From positions 1,364,001 to 1,428,000 of the forward strand of contig NZ_JIBE01000004.1 of the NCBI RefSeq assembly GCF_000620465.1: a DNA stretch of 64,000 nt, written 5' to 3'. How positions within the stretch are numbered: the stretch's first letter is position 1; every line of letters starts with the position of its first letter. Below are positions 1 to 8,034 of this stretch, piece after piece. The notes under the pieces are model-generated. The model was given only the letters and a program-made list of their open reading frames with translations. It ran no database searches and had not been told where the DNA came from. The position numbers and the translations under genes were made by a program. This DNA comes from Ralstonia sp. UNC404CL21Col (GTDB lineage Bacteria > Pseudomonadota > Gammaproteobacteria > Burkholderiales > Burkholderiaceae).

Positions 1-210
1 CAGCCCGAGCTGCTCGAGACGCCCGCGCACGCCACGGCATCGGCCGCGTGGTTCTGGCTGACCAACGGGCTCAACCGCTTTGCCGATCAGGAGACCGACA
101 CCGCGTTTGTGCAGCTCACGCGCCGCATCAATGGCGGCACGAACGGCCTGGATGATCGGCGCGCGCTGTGGTTGCGCGCCCGCGCTGTGCTGACTGGAGG
201 GGCTGCCTGA
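1..210 (+). CDS. phage-type GH19 endolysin, C-terminal part (partial)
   Basis: The open frame enters from the left edge and stops at 208-210, leaving 69 residues. The tail contains AAWFWLTNGLNRFAD and then TRRINGGTNGLDDR, the conserved end of glycoside hydrolase family 19 chitinase-like endolysins that cut peptidoglycan during phage lysis. The next frame begins inside its last codon (ATG at 210), giving the endolysin-Rz order of a lysis cassette. The family call is from sequence memory. The rest of the prophage or phage-like particle lies outside the window. Confidence 0.75.
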   Translation, partial: QPELLETPAHATASAAWFWLTNGLNRFADQETDTAFVQLTRRINGGTNGLDDRRALWLRARAVLTGGAA

Positions 211-722
211 TGAGCCTGTTCGACCCGCGCTTCTGGGCCAGCGCCTTCCTGGCGTTGGTGCTCACCTTTGGCCTCGGCTATGGGGCTGGCGATCTGCATC
301 GGCTTCGGGTCGAGCGATCCCACGCGTTGCAAGCCAAGGTGGCCGCCGCGCAAACAGAAACCCGCCAGGCCAACGTCAGCGCCCAGGTGGCTGATCAAGC
401 CGCCCAGGCTCAGACGCGCATCCAGACCGTCTTCCGAGACCGCATCCTTTACCGAGACCGTGAGGTGCCCCATGAAATCGTTGTGCACGACGACGCTGCT
501 TGCCGCATCCCAGGCCGTTTTGTCGGCATGTGGAACTCCGCCAACCGCGCCGAGCTTCCCACTGCCGCCGGCCTCCTTGATGAAGCCCCCAGTGGCGTTG
601 TCCTCTCTGACGTTGAAGCCCAGCACGAGCGCGAGGCCGAAGCTTTCCACAGCAACGCCCGGCAACTGAAAGACTTGCAGGATTGGGTGACTCAGCAGGA
701 GGAGGCCGCGAAGCCTCAATAG
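210..722 (+). CDS. Rz-like inner-membrane spanin
   Basis: This is a 170-residue protein with one N-terminal hydrophobic anchor (about residues 8-26), then an Ala/Gln/Glu-rich helical stretch (about 35-80) of coiled-coil type and a polar C terminus. That is the layout of i-spanins, which bridge to an outer-membrane partner and disrupt the outer membrane at the end of phage lysis. I chose the ATG at 210 because it overlaps the endolysin stop and places the anchor at the N terminus; an upstream start at 168 would sit in the endolysin. An o-spanin is embedded in another frame (472-669), which strongly supports the call. Confidence 0.8.
   Translation: MSLFDPRFWASAFLALVLTFGLGYGAGDLHRLRVERSHALQAKVAAAQTETRQANVSAQVADQAAQAQTRIQTVFRDRILYRDREVPHEIVVHDDAACRIPGRFVGMWNSANRAELPTAAGLLDEAPSGVVLSDVEAQHEREAEAFHSNARQLKDLQDWVTQQEEAAKPQ
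472..669 (+). CDS. Rz1-like outer-membrane spanin lipoprotein, embedded in Rz
   Basis: The 65-residue frame lies wholly inside the Rz gene in the +1 frame. It starts MKSLCTTTLLAASQAVLSAC, a short signal peptide ending in the lipobox LSAC with the lipidated cysteine at residue 20. A Pro-rich mature part follows (PP and PLPP runs), typical of Rz1 proteins. Rz and Rz1 form a periplasm-spanning complex that fuses inner and outer membranes during lysis. Embedded Rz1 frames are commonly missed by gene callers. The lipobox, length and nesting make the assignment good despite the absence of an alignment. Confidence 0.75.
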   Translation: MKSLCTTTLLAASQAVLSACGTPPTAPSFPLPPASLMKPPVALSSLTLKPSTSARPKLSTATPGN

Positions 723-766
723 AGAATAGAGAAGAGACCGAGCTTGCTGCGCCCGGTCAGGCTCAA

Positions 767-934
767 TCAATCGATGATGTCCGCGCAGGCGTCGGTGGGC
801 GCGGCCGCCACATGCCCGACCAGCGGCACCATCTTCAGGCCCGCCGATGCCACGCGGCACGGCGCGGCCACCACACCGCAGCCGGAAATGCATGCAGCAC
901 CAAGCAGGGACACAGCGAGCAGAAGGCGTTTCAT
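767..934 (-). CDS. small lipoprotein (DUF6726-like)
   Basis: The 55-residue product starts MKRLLLAVSLLGAACISGCG, a signal peptide with lipobox ISGC. The short mature part contains APCRVASAGLKMVPLVGHVAAAP and ends ACADIID. Small lipoproteins of this pattern are frequent in Ralstonia and Burkholderia; I recall them as DUF6726 but cannot verify that here. I took the internal start (codon 17 of the longer frame) because it places the signal peptide at the N terminus. It converges on the spanin genes and is probably host rather than phage DNA. The function is unknown. Confidence 0.6.
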   Translation of the reverse strand: MKRLLLAVSLLGAACISGCGVVAAPCRVASAGLKMVPLVGHVAAAPTDACADIID

Positions 935-982
935 CGTGGGCGAGTTCGAAAGCGAATGCCGCGCAGTGTGACACAGAGTCAT

Positions 983-1354
983 TCACCAACCTGTGCGCGT
1001 TTGTATCGGGAAATGACAATCTGTGCGCGTTCCAAAACCATGATGCGATGCGTCAGAACGCAACAATGCGACACGTTCGAAGACCGCACAACGCTGACTT
1101 TAGGCGAAAAAGTCACATCCTCGGTTTGCGCAAATCGAACCGCCGGCCGTTGCTGCAGGCCGCAAAACCACTGTTGATGCGGGTTTTCCCGCAATTTCAC
1201 AAACCGCAACAATAAATTGTCTGTCGCGACATTTATTGTCTGAACAGGCTCGCCTACGATGGGTTCATCGAATGCGGCGCCGCAGCGAAAAAGAAGACCC
1301 GGGAAACGCCCGGATCACCTGCCCGACGCGCTGCGCCCATCTGGAGAAGACATC
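983..1354. other. gene-free stretch with paired AT-rich palindromes
   Basis: No convincing gene is visible in these 372 bases. The stretch contains the palindrome TTTGCGCAAA at 1125-1134 and, at 1209-1240, two copies of a GACAATAAATTGTC-type motif, one in each orientation. It also repeats CTGTGCGCGTT at about 989 and 1020. It most likely holds the promoter and control region of the repeat-protein gene at 1355. Confidence 0.5.
1209..1240. promoter_or_regulatory. paired palindromic motif upstream of the repeat-protein gene
   Basis: ACAATAAATTGTC (1209-1221) and, inverted, GACATTTATTGTC (1228-1240) flank the short palindrome TGTCGCGACA. The 14-mer GACAATAAATTGTC recurs at 4630-4643 upstream of the MFS gene. 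An operator role is inferred from repetition and symmetry; the regulator is unknown. Confidence 0.45.
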
Positions 1355-1780
1355 ATGAAAGCCCAACGCACCCTGATCGCTGCCCTGATCGCCCTGGCAA
1401 GTGTGCCGGCCCTGGCAGCAGCCAAGTTTGACGTGTACACGCAAGGCGCCGCGCAAGTCGGCCAACGCTTCGACGTGTATTCGGATGGCGCCAAGGTTGG
1501 CGACAAGTTCGACCCGTACACTCAAGGCGCAAAGGTCGGCGACAAGTTCGATCCGTACACCCAAGGTGCCAAGGCCGGCAGCAAGTTCGACCCGTACACC
1601 GAAGGCGCCCTGGCCCGCGTCGGCAAGTTCGATACCTATACCGAAGGCGCCAAGGCTGGCAGCAAGTTCGACCCGTACACCGAAGGTGCGCTGGCCCGCG
1701 CAGGCAAGTTCGACACCTACACCGAAGGTGCCAAGGCCGGTAGCAAGTTTGATCCGTACACCGAAGGCGCCGTGGCCTGA
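1355..1780 (+). CDS. secreted tandem-repeat protein (KFDPYTxGA repeats)
   Basis: A 141-residue protein with a clear Sec signal peptide (MKAQRTLIAALIALASVPALAA) followed almost entirely by nine copies of a 13-14 residue unit with core (K/R)FD-[PVT]-Y-[TS]-x-GA. The last units form a 27-residue super-repeat that alternates KFDPYTEGALAR and KFDTYTEGAKAGS, a sign of recent duplication. The ATG at 1355 has GGAGA upstream; a longer frame from 1259 would bury the signal peptide. No enzyme motif is visible. A related protein with DPYTDGA repeats lies at 39444-39797 at the head of a metal-efflux operon, so a periplasmic metal-linked role is possible but unproven. A strong terminator follows. Confidence 0.8.
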   Translation: MKAQRTLIAALIALASVPALAAAKFDVYTQGAAQVGQRFDVYSDGAKVGDKFDPYTQGAKVGDKFDPYTQGAKAGSKFDPYTEGALARVGKFDTYTEGAKAGSKFDPYTEGALARAGKFDTYTEGAKAGSKFDPYTEGAVA

Positions 1781-1801
1781 GCCCGGTTTCTTCCGCAAGG
1801 A

Positions 1802-1825
1802 CGCCCGCACACAGCGGGCGTTTTT
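1802..1825 (+). terminator. intrinsic terminator after the repeat-protein gene
   Basis: Perfect 7-bp stem CGCCCGC/GCGGGCG with the 5-base loop ACACA, followed directly by TTTTT. It lies 22 bases after the stop codon. Confidence 0.85.
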
Positions 1826-1904
1826 ATTTGCGTCACCGGAAAGCGCAATGATTGCGAACTGAGTCGCCCTTGCTGCGTCTCACTGTCATCGCAACCAGGA
1901 AGCC

Positions 1905-2210
1905 ATGATGATTCGTTTCCGTCGTCCAAACCGCTCCCACCTGTGCCTGGCGCTCGCTGCGGCCGCCATGCTGGCCGGCTGCGCGACCGTCACGCCGGGC
2001 CCATTCCAGATCACCGTGCGTGATGCCGATGACACCGTACTGGAGCAATTCCAGTTCCAGGCCGGCTCGCAGGGGTCGCTTGAGACCGCCATGATCGGCA
2101 TGTGCCGCGTGTATCCGGACGCCACCGTCATCGCGGAGCAGCTCTCAACGCACGAGCGTCTGCAGGAGCGCTGCAAGCGCTCTTTCGCTTCCATGCTCTC
2201 GGCGTCCTGA
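1905..2210 (+). CDS. small lipoprotein of unknown function
   Basis: The 101-residue product has an N-terminal Arg-rich patch, a hydrophobic segment and the lipobox LAGC near residue 25, so it is probably a lipoprotein. The mature part reads as a small mixed fold (FQITVRDADDTVLEQFQFQAG) with two further cysteines. No family was recognised. Tandem ATG codons at 1905 and 1908 both fit; AGGAAG lies just upstream. It stands alone between the terminator at 1802 and the DUF1345 gene. Confidence 0.6.
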   Translation: MMIRFRRPNRSHLCLALAAAAMLAGCATVTPGPFQITVRDADDTVLEQFQFQAGSQGSLETAMIGMCRVYPDATVIAEQLSTHERLQERCKRSFASMLSAS

Positions 2211-2299
2211 TGCGGCGCTGAAGCGGCTACCATGTCGCCTCATCGGCTGGCGTTGCCGGCCTTGTGTGAACACCCCCGAGGCACGCACTTGAGGCGCAT

Positions 2300-2971
2300 G
2301 TGAACCCGCAAGACAAGTCTTCCGAGATTTCCCAGCTTTCCCGCTTCGCTGCGACGCGACCGCGTCTGTTGTCTGCGTTCGCGCTGGGCGCCGTCGCGGT
2401 CGCCGTCGTACCGGCGCATGGTTGGCTCGCGCGCCTGCTGCTCGGCTGGGACATCGCCGTGTGGGCGTACCTGATCCTGATCACGGTGATGATGTTGCGC
2501 GCCGATCCGCACCGCATCCGCGCCGTTGCCCGCCGTGAAGACGAGCGCGCTTCTGCGGTGCTGGCGGTGGTCTGCCTCGGCGTGGTGGCCAGCATGGTGG
2601 CCATTGCCTTTGAACTGGCCACAGCCAAGTCGGCGGGGCATGCGCAGACGTCGCACTATGTGTTTACCGGCATCACGGTGTTGGGTGCGTGGCTCATGGT
2701 GCCGATGATGTTCACGGTGCACTACGCGCATTTGTATTACCGGGCGCCGCACGAGCCGCCGCTGCGGTTTCCCGATGATCAGCTCGAGCCTGATTACTGG
2801 GATTTCCTCTACTTCTCCTTTACGATCGCGGTCGCCAGCCAGACGGCCGATGTCAGCATCCGTTCGGGCGCCATGCGGCGGGCGGTGCTGGGGCAATCGC
2901 TGCTGTCGTTCTTCTTCAATACGAGCATCCTCGCGCTCTCCATCAACATTGCTGCCGGCCTGTTTTCATGA
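2300..2971 (+). CDS. DUF1345 family membrane protein
   Basis: The 223-residue product has about five to six hydrophobic segments. It carries the family-typical stretch DYWDFLYFSFTIAVASQTAD near residue 170, with a conserved Asp/Tyr-rich loop before the helix. DUF1345 proteins are inner-membrane proteins of unknown function. The start is GTG at 2300, with GAGGCG upstream. Its stop overlaps the ATG of the next gene (ATGA at 2968), so the two are translationally coupled. Confidence 0.85.
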   Translation: MNPQDKSSEISQLSRFAATRPRLLSAFALGAVAVAVVPAHGWLARLLLGWDIAVWAYLILITVMMLRADPHRIRAVARREDERASAVLAVVCLGVVASMVAIAFELATAKSAGHAQTSHYVFTGITVLGAWLMVPMMFTVHYAHLYYRAPHEPPLRFPDDQLEPDYWDFLYFSFTIAVASQTADVSIRSGAMRRAVLGQSLLSFFFNTSILALSINIAAGLFS

Positions 2972-4005
2972 CGATGCTGCCTCCCGAGCTTCCACCCAAC
3001 GCGCACACGCGCCCAATCAACGCCATCAGCTATGTGCTGGTGGCCGCCATGATTGGGGCCGTGCTGTGGCTGCATTTGCTGCCGGCCGCTATTGCCGGCT
3101 TTCTTGTGTATGCGTTGGCGCGCAAGCTGGAGGCGCGCCTGCGTGCGCGGCACACGGTTTCCAAGCGCGCCAGGGCGATTGCGGTGATCTGTGTGTTCGT
3201 GATTGCCGCGCTCATTCTTGCGGCGCTAGGCATCGGGATCGGCCGCCTCGTCGAGCACGGGCATGGGCTCGAAGGCATGCTCACACGCATTGCCGATGTG
3301 CTCGACAACCTGCGCGAGTCGCTGCCGGCGGCGGTCGTCAACTATGTGCCGCAGTCGGTGACCGAGCTGCGTGTGCAGCTGGTGCAGATGATCAAGGAGC
3401 ACGGCCACCAGGTGTCGACCATGGGTATCGACGGCCTGCGCGCCAGCGCATTGATGCTGGTGGGGCTGATCCTGGGGGCAATGGTGGCCTGGTCGGAAAC
3501 GCCTGATGCCGAGCACCACAAGCCGCTGGCCGCCGCACTGGTGAACCGGCTGAGCCGGCTGACTGATGCGTTCGAGGCCGTGGTGTTTGCGCAGGTGAAG
3601 ATCTCGGCGCTCAACACGGCGCTCGCCGCCATCTACCTGCTGGGCGCGCTGCCGCTGTTCGGGCAGCACGTGCCGTATTCCAAATCGCTGATCCTGTTGA
3701 CCTTCGTGGCGGGGCTGATTCCGGTAGCGGGCAACCTCATCTCCAATACAGCGATCGTGGTGATGAGCGTCACCGCCTCATTGGAGCTGGCAGTGGCATC
3801 GCTCATCTTCCTCGTGGTGGTGCACAAGCTGGAGTACTTCGTGAACGCGCGCATCATCGGCAGCCGCATCGATGCGCGCGCGTGGGAACTGATTCTCGCG
3901 CTGATCGTGATGGAGGCGCTGTTTGGCGTGGGCGGCGTGATTGCCGCGCCAGTGCTGTACGCCTACATGAAACGCGAGCTGACGGACGCCGGGCTGATCG
4001 GCTGA
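2968..4005 (+). CDS. AI-2E family transporter (PerM-like permease)
   Basis: The 345-residue product has two N-terminal helices, a soluble loop region (about residues 90-145) and further helices. It includes the GLIPVAGNLISN region and the late LVVVHKLEYFVNARIIGSRI stretch, typical of the PerM/AI-2E exporter superfamily. Members move small molecules or ions; the substrate cannot be told from sequence. It overlaps the DUF1345 gene by 4 bases, so the two probably form an operon. Confidence 0.85.
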   Translation: MTMLPPELPPNAHTRPINAISYVLVAAMIGAVLWLHLLPAAIAGFLVYALARKLEARLRARHTVSKRARAIAVICVFVIAALILAALGIGIGRLVEHGHGLEGMLTRIADVLDNLRESLPAAVVNYVPQSVTELRVQLVQMIKEHGHQVSTMGIDGLRASALMLVGLILGAMVAWSETPDAEHHKPLAAALVNRLSRLTDAFEAVVFAQVKISALNTALAAIYLLGALPLFGQHVPYSKSLILLTFVAGLIPVAGNLISNTAIVVMSVTASLELAVASLIFLVVVHKLEYFVNARIIGSRIDARAWELILALIVMEALFGVGGVIAAPVLYAYMKRELTDAGLIG

Positions 4006-4072
4006 CGCGTTTCTCGCTGATGCGCGGGGTGACCCGCCAGCGCCCCCGCGCTGACGGCATCGGCAGAAAAGA

Positions 4073-4099
4073 GCGCGCCCTACGGGACGAGGGGCGCGC
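4073..4099 (-). terminator. possible terminator overlapping the small-gene stop
   Basis: The arms GCGCGCCC and GGGCGCGC flank a short loop. Read on the minus strand the hairpin is followed by TCTTTTCT. The stop codon of the 4080-4298 frame lies in the loop. Confidence 0.45.
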
Positions 4100-4298
4100 A
4101 ATAACTCGCTGACCGAGAGACGTCAGCGAGCCGAGGGTCGGTACACGGGGACGAAGCGGGCGGCGGGCGCGTGGCGTTGCCGGTGACATCCACGGCTTCG
4201 GACGTGACGAAGCAGCAGACGACCCGGTCGTCGAGCAGGGCTTGATAGAAAAGGTCTCCCATCGCGCGGCATAGCGTTCCCGTTAGCAGGATCATCAT
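4080..4298 (-). CDS. small hypothetical protein
   Basis: The frame encodes about 72 residues beginning MMILLTGTLCRAMGDLFYQA; an in-frame ATG lies five codons upstream at 4313. GGAGGGGAAG precedes the 4298 start. The segment FYQALLDDRVVCCFVTSEAVD resembles the compact beta-hairpin pattern of DUF1488-like small proteins, but the match is weak. The stop codon lies in the loop of a GC-rich hairpin (4073-4099) whose antisense reading is followed by a T-rich run, as expected for a gene ending here. I am unsure it is expressed. Confidence 0.4.
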   Translation of the reverse strand: MMILLTGTLCRAMGDLFYQALLDDRVVCCFVTSEAVDVTGNATRPPPASSPCTDPRLADVSRSASYCAPLVP

Positions 4299-4313
4299 GG
4301 CTTCCCCTCCCAT

Positions 4314-4743
4314 GTTGGCCGATGTGCGGCATCGTCGATGCGGGTCATCGGTTCGGGTTGCGGATCGTCGTGCGCGTGAAGTCGCTACGCATCGGTCTCC
4401 GTCAGGCCGTCGGCACTGGCGCCTGACTGGTATTCCGGCGTCGTGCTGCAGTCCATGCTGGCGAGTATAGAAAGCGTCTCCTGAGCGGCCATGCTCCGAA
4501 CGGAGTAGCCCCGCGCGAGAAAACGGCTAACACGTTAGCTGCCTGCCAGGGCAAGCGGGGCAAGGGTTTGCGGGAAGATGCCCCATGTTTGGGTGAAACC
4601 GGCACGGCGTGGGGTGACGCTTCTGCCCCGACAATAAATTGTCCGGTTTGCGCTAATCGTTGTCGAATTTGCGGTAACACGCCTGCACCGTTTAGGCGCA
4701 AGATTGAGCGCTTCCTCGCCTCAACCTCGTGACCTTAAACATC
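4314..4743. other. gene-free stretch upstream of the MFS gene
   Basis: No supported gene was found in about 430 bases. The 3' part holds the palindrome at 4630-4643 and the adjoining CGGTTTGCGCTAATCG, and probably the promoter of the MFS gene at 4744. Confidence 0.5.
4630..4643. promoter_or_regulatory. GACAAT-AA-ATTGTC palindrome
   Basis: A 6-2-6 inverted repeat about 100 bases before the MFS start. It shares 13 bases with the motif at 1209. The 16-mer CGGTTTGCGCTAATCG directly after it matches 15 of 16 bases of 1122-1137, so both elements occur in both control regions. Confidence 0.5.
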
Positions 4744-5985
4744 ATGCAAACCACCGCAAACGGCACGGCCGCTGCATCGGCGACGCCCGCCGCGCAGGCC
4801 GACAAGACCGGCTTTGGCGTGATCGGCGCCATCAGCTTCGCGCACTTCCTCAACGACATGATGCAGTCGTTGATCCTGGCGATCTATCCGCTGCTCAAGG
4901 GCAATTTCCATCTCGATTTTTCGCAGATCGGGCTGATCACGCTCACGTATCAGATCACCGCCTCGCTGCTGCAGCCGATGGTCGGGCTGTATACCGACAA
5001 GCATCCGAAGCCGTATTCGCTGGCGGTGGGCATGGGCTTTACGCTGGTGGGGCTGCTGCTGCTGTCGGTGGCGCCTAACTTTGGCACGGTGCTGCTGGCG
5101 GCAGCGCTGGTGGGCACCGGCTCGTCGATCTTCCATCCGGAATCGTCGCGCGTGGCGCGTATGGCGTCGGGCGGACGTCATGGGCTGGCGCAGTCGCTGT
5201 TCCAGGTGGGCGGCAATGTGGGCAGCGCGATGGGTCCGCTGCTCGCGGCAATCATCATCATGCCGTATGGGCAGCACAGCCTGGCGTGGTTCTCCATCGC
5301 TGCGCTGATCGCCATCTTCGTGCTGTATCACGTGGGCGGCTGGTACAAGCGTGAACGCGCTGCAGGCCACGCCCGCAAGGCGGGCGGCCGCGCACATGCC
5401 GCGGTCAAGCTGTCGGGCGGGCAGGTCGCGTTTGCGATGACGCTGCTGGTCGTGCTGCTGTTCTCCAAGTACTTTTACCTCGCGAGCCTGAACAGCTATT
5501 ACACGTTTTTCCTGATCACCAAGTTCCACCTGTCGGCGCAGACGTCGCAGCTGTTCCTGTTCCTCTTCCTGTTCTCGGTGGCGGTGGGCACGATCGTGGG
5601 TGGTCCGATTGGGGATCGCGTGGGCCGCAAGGTCGTGATCTGGGTGTCGATCCTTGGGGTGGCGCCGTTCACGTTGCTGTTGCCGTACGCCAACCTGTTC
5701 TGGACGGCTGTGCTGACGGTGATCATCGGGCTGGTGCTGGCCTCGGCGTTCTCGGCCATTCTCGTGTATGCGCAGGAGCTGATTCCCGGCAAGGTCGGGA
5801 TGGTGTCGGGCCTGTTCTTCGGGTTTGCGTTCGGGCTGGGCGGCATTGGCGCTGCGGTGCTCGGCAAGCTGGCCGATGCAACCGACATCTACAACGTCTA
5901 TCACCTGTGCTCGTTCCTGCCGCTCATCGGCTTGCTGACGGTGTTCCTGCCGGATATCGAACGCAAGCGCCAACAGGCGGCGTAA
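4744..5985 (+). CDS. fsr: MFS transporter, fosmidomycin-resistance (Fsr) family
   Basis: The 413-residue product has twelve predicted membrane helices. It carries IFHPESSRVARMASGGRHGLAQSLF in helix 4 and the following loop, the signature region of Fsr-type drug:proton antiporters, and GDRVGRKVV in the central MFS loop. A His/Lys-rich cytoplasmic linker (RERAAGHARKAGGRAH) separates the two six-helix halves. I chose the ATG at 4744 over the in-frame GTG at 4729. It is monocistronic, with a strong terminator behind it. The actual substrate is unknown. Confidence 0.85.
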   Translation: MQTTANGTAAASATPAAQADKTGFGVIGAISFAHFLNDMMQSLILAIYPLLKGNFHLDFSQIGLITLTYQITASLLQPMVGLYTDKHPKPYSLAVGMGFTLVGLLLLSVAPNFGTVLLAAALVGTGSSIFHPESSRVARMASGGRHGLAQSLFQVGGNVGSAMGPLLAAIIIMPYGQHSLAWFSIAALIAIFVLYHVGGWYKRERAAGHARKAGGRAHAAVKLSGGQVAFAMTLLVVLLFSKYFYLASLNSYYTFFLITKFHLSAQTSQLFLFLFLFSVAVGTIVGGPIGDRVGRKVVIWVSILGVAPFTLLLPYANLFWTAVLTVIIGLVLASAFSAILVYAQELIPGKVGMVSGLFFGFAFGLGGIGAAVLGKLADATDIYNVYHLCSFLPLIGLLTVFLPDIERKRQQAA

Positions 5986-6013
5986 CGCGACACACGTCGC
6001 ACACGGATGCAGC

Positions 6014-6050
6014 GCGGCGGACGTCCCCTCCCGGACGATCCGCCGCTTTG
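6014..6050 (+). terminator. terminator after the MFS gene
   Basis: Two-part stem: GCGGCGGA (6014-6021) pairs with TCCGCCGC (6039-6046), and inside it CGTCC pairs with GGACG. TTTGCTTT follows. Confidence 0.75.
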
Positions 6051-6067
6051 CTTTCTGCTGTTGGGCG

Positions 6068-7123
6068 TTACTTCTCGATGGCGTGAGTCGGGCCCGGCCA
6101 CACGCCGGTCATCTCGATTTCGCGCCGGCCGGTCAGCCATTGGCCGAGCGGGCTGGGCCAGCGGAATGAATAATTGTCGCTGTTCACGACGCCCTGGAAC
6201 TTCACGTCGACCTGGATATCGGTGGCGTTGAGCGGGATGTTTGCGACCGTTTTCGAGATGCCGCCGCTGAGCGAAAACTCATCGCTGCGCGGGCCTTGCG
6301 GCGTGTTGAAACGCAGCTTGATGTGCGTGACGTAGGTGCAGCCCGGCTTGTTGTTGAAGTAGATCTCGAAGCCGCCCAGGCGCGTGATCCAGTTCGGGAT
6401 CAGCAGGTTGCCGTCGAACGACGCAAAGGTGTAGGCCACCGGAATGGGCGCGGGCGCCTGCTTGCCGGGCTCGAACGGCCACAGATGCTGATCGACGCTC
6501 TTGGTCTGGTTGACCGACACGAACGATCCCTTGCCGGTCGCGCTGCCGAGCATGTCATGCACAGCGCCCGCCGAGCCTGTGATCGAGAATGACGAGTTGT
6601 TGTCTTGCGAGCCCACGTTCAGCCCGCTGTTGGCCAGAATCACGCTGGTCACCACGCCGAAGCCCTGCGCGATGTTCCCGCCCGAACCCATGCTGACGGA
6701 CTGGGCCTGCTCGGCCAGCCACTTGATCGTCTCGGGCCGCGTGAGCTGCGTGAGGTCGCTGATGTACGACTCCGAAGCAATGCCGAATTCCGAGGCAATC
6801 GACCCGACCGCCGAGAACTCCCATTTCACTTCCACGCCGGCGTTGATCTTCGTGCCGCTTTCAGGATCGGTGGCCGAGCCATCGAGCTTGACGTTGGTCT
6901 CGGTGCGGTGGACGTTGTTGGTCGACAGCTTCCATTGGTTCGGGACGGTGCGCGTGTTGATCGCCACGCCCGGTGTTTCGGGCTTGACGGGCGTGAAGTC
7001 GCCGGTGTCGGGCGACACAAAACCGACGGCGCCGGGTTTGATTGTGGGGGCAAGGGTCCAGTTGCCCCAGTAAGCTGCGCGGCCGTTGCGGATGAGGTCG
7101 GTGAAGGCGCGATTCCATTGCAT
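6068..7123 (-). CDS. unassigned beta-rich protein, 351 residues
   Basis: I do not recognise this protein. It has no signal peptide or membrane helix and starts MQWNRAFTDLIRNGRAAYWG. It is rich in Gly, Ser, Thr and Asn. One Ser/Asn-rich central stretch reads SQDNNSSFSITGSAGAVHDM. The C-terminal 110 residues (from about IPNWITRLGGFEIYFNNKPG to QWLTGRREIEMTGVWPG) look like a compact beta-sandwich, with the phrase VANIPLNATDIQVDV. The gene is alone, between a terminator and a LysE exporter in the same orientation. A ligand-binding or pore-forming fold would fit the composition, but this is speculation. Confidence 0.75.
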   Translation of the reverse strand: MQWNRAFTDLIRNGRAAYWGNWTLAPTIKPGAVGFVSPDTGDFTPVKPETPGVAINTRTVPNQWKLSTNNVHRTETNVKLDGSATDPESGTKINAGVEVKWEFSAVGSIASEFGIASESYISDLTQLTRPETIKWLAEQAQSVSMGSGGNIAQGFGVVTSVILANSGLNVGSQDNNSSFSITGSAGAVHDMLGSATGKGSFVSVNQTKSVDQHLWPFEPGKQAPAPIPVAYTFASFDGNLLIPNWITRLGGFEIYFNNKPGCTYVTHIKLRFNTPQGPRSDEFSLSGGISKTVANIPLNATDIQVDVKFQGVVNSDNYSFRWPSPLGQWLTGRREIEMTGVWPGPTHAIEK

Positions 7124-7306
7124 GGTTGCACTCCAGGCTTGAGGTTGTGCTGCGAGTCAGCGGGTTTGCGCGGTGGTCTCCATCGCCACGTAGCGACGGG
7201 CAGGGCGCGAGGGCACTGTCTCAAACGGGCTGGCGCCTGTTAATGCAGCAGAAGACCTGGGATGGAAGGCATGGGCGCAGGCATGGGAAGGCCGCCGTGC
7301 GTGGCA

Positions 7307-7933
7307 TCACGCAAGCCGCGCGAGCCCCAGCGCCAATCCCAATCCGATCAGGATCACGCCGATCACGCCGTCCACGATGCGTTGCCGTGCCAGCAGCGAA
7401 CGTCGCAACGCGCCTGACGCAAACACTGCGGCCACCAAGGCAAACCACACCGCGTGCGCAGCCGACATGAACACGCCGTAGCCGAACTGCGCGAGCAGCG
7501 GCGTGCTCGCGTGAACAACCTGCGTGTACGTGCTGACCACGAAGAGCGTTGTTTTTGGATTGAGCGCATTGGTGAGAAAGCCCATGCGCAGCGCTGCGAG
7601 GGTCGAAAGCGTCGGGGTGCCGACGCTGTCACTGGCAGTCTCTCCGCTGGGCAACGGCTTGGCCGACAGCGTCTTCCAGCCAATCCACACCAGGTACGCC
7701 GCGCCCACCAGCTTGATGCCGTGCAGAAGCGTTGGCGCGTGCGCAATCAGCAGCCCCACGCCGAACATCGTATAGAACACGTGCACCTGCACGCCGAGCG
7801 CAATGCCCAGCGCGCACAGCACGCCGGCGCGCCGCCCATGCAGCAGGCTGTTGCGCGTGACCATGGCAAAGTCCGCGCCCGGGCTGATGACGGCCAGGAT
7901 GGTGATGACGGCAACAGCAAGGAGTTCGGTCAT
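7307..7933 (-). CDS. LysE/RhtB family amino-acid exporter
   Basis: The 208-residue product has about six hydrophobic helices. The N-terminal stretch AVITILAVISPGADFAMVTRNSL includes the family SPGPD/SPGAD motif, and GFLTNALNPKTTLFV is the second conserved region. These proteins export amino acids or homoserine lactones by proton antiport. The start at 7933 aligns with family members; an upstream ATG would add a non-family extension. The divergent LysR gene at 8035 is its probable regulator. Confidence 0.88.
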   Translation of the reverse strand: MTELLAVAVITILAVISPGADFAMVTRNSLLHGRRAGVLCALGIALGVQVHVFYTMFGVGLLIAHAPTLLHGIKLVGAAYLVWIGWKTLSAKPLPSGETASDSVGTPTLSTLAALRMGFLTNALNPKTTLFVVSTYTQVVHASTPLLAQFGYGVFMSAAHAVWFALVAAVFASGALRRSLLARQRIVDGVIGVILIGLGLALGLARLA

Positions 7934-8034
7934 GTCCGGCGCAATCGCAAAGTGGAGGTGCGCCGATTCTCGAGGCATCCGTCATCGCTGAAAATCGATT
8001 TATGATGCCGTTTTTCGGTGAGAAAAACTGACAG

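Noticed and set aside
1-722. extent of a complete prophage
   Set aside because: Only a lysis end is visible; no integrase or structural gene lies in the window, and no attachment repeat was found.
1400-1780. CRISPR-like periodic repeats
   Set aside because: The periodicity is codon-based inside a coding frame, with no unique spacers.
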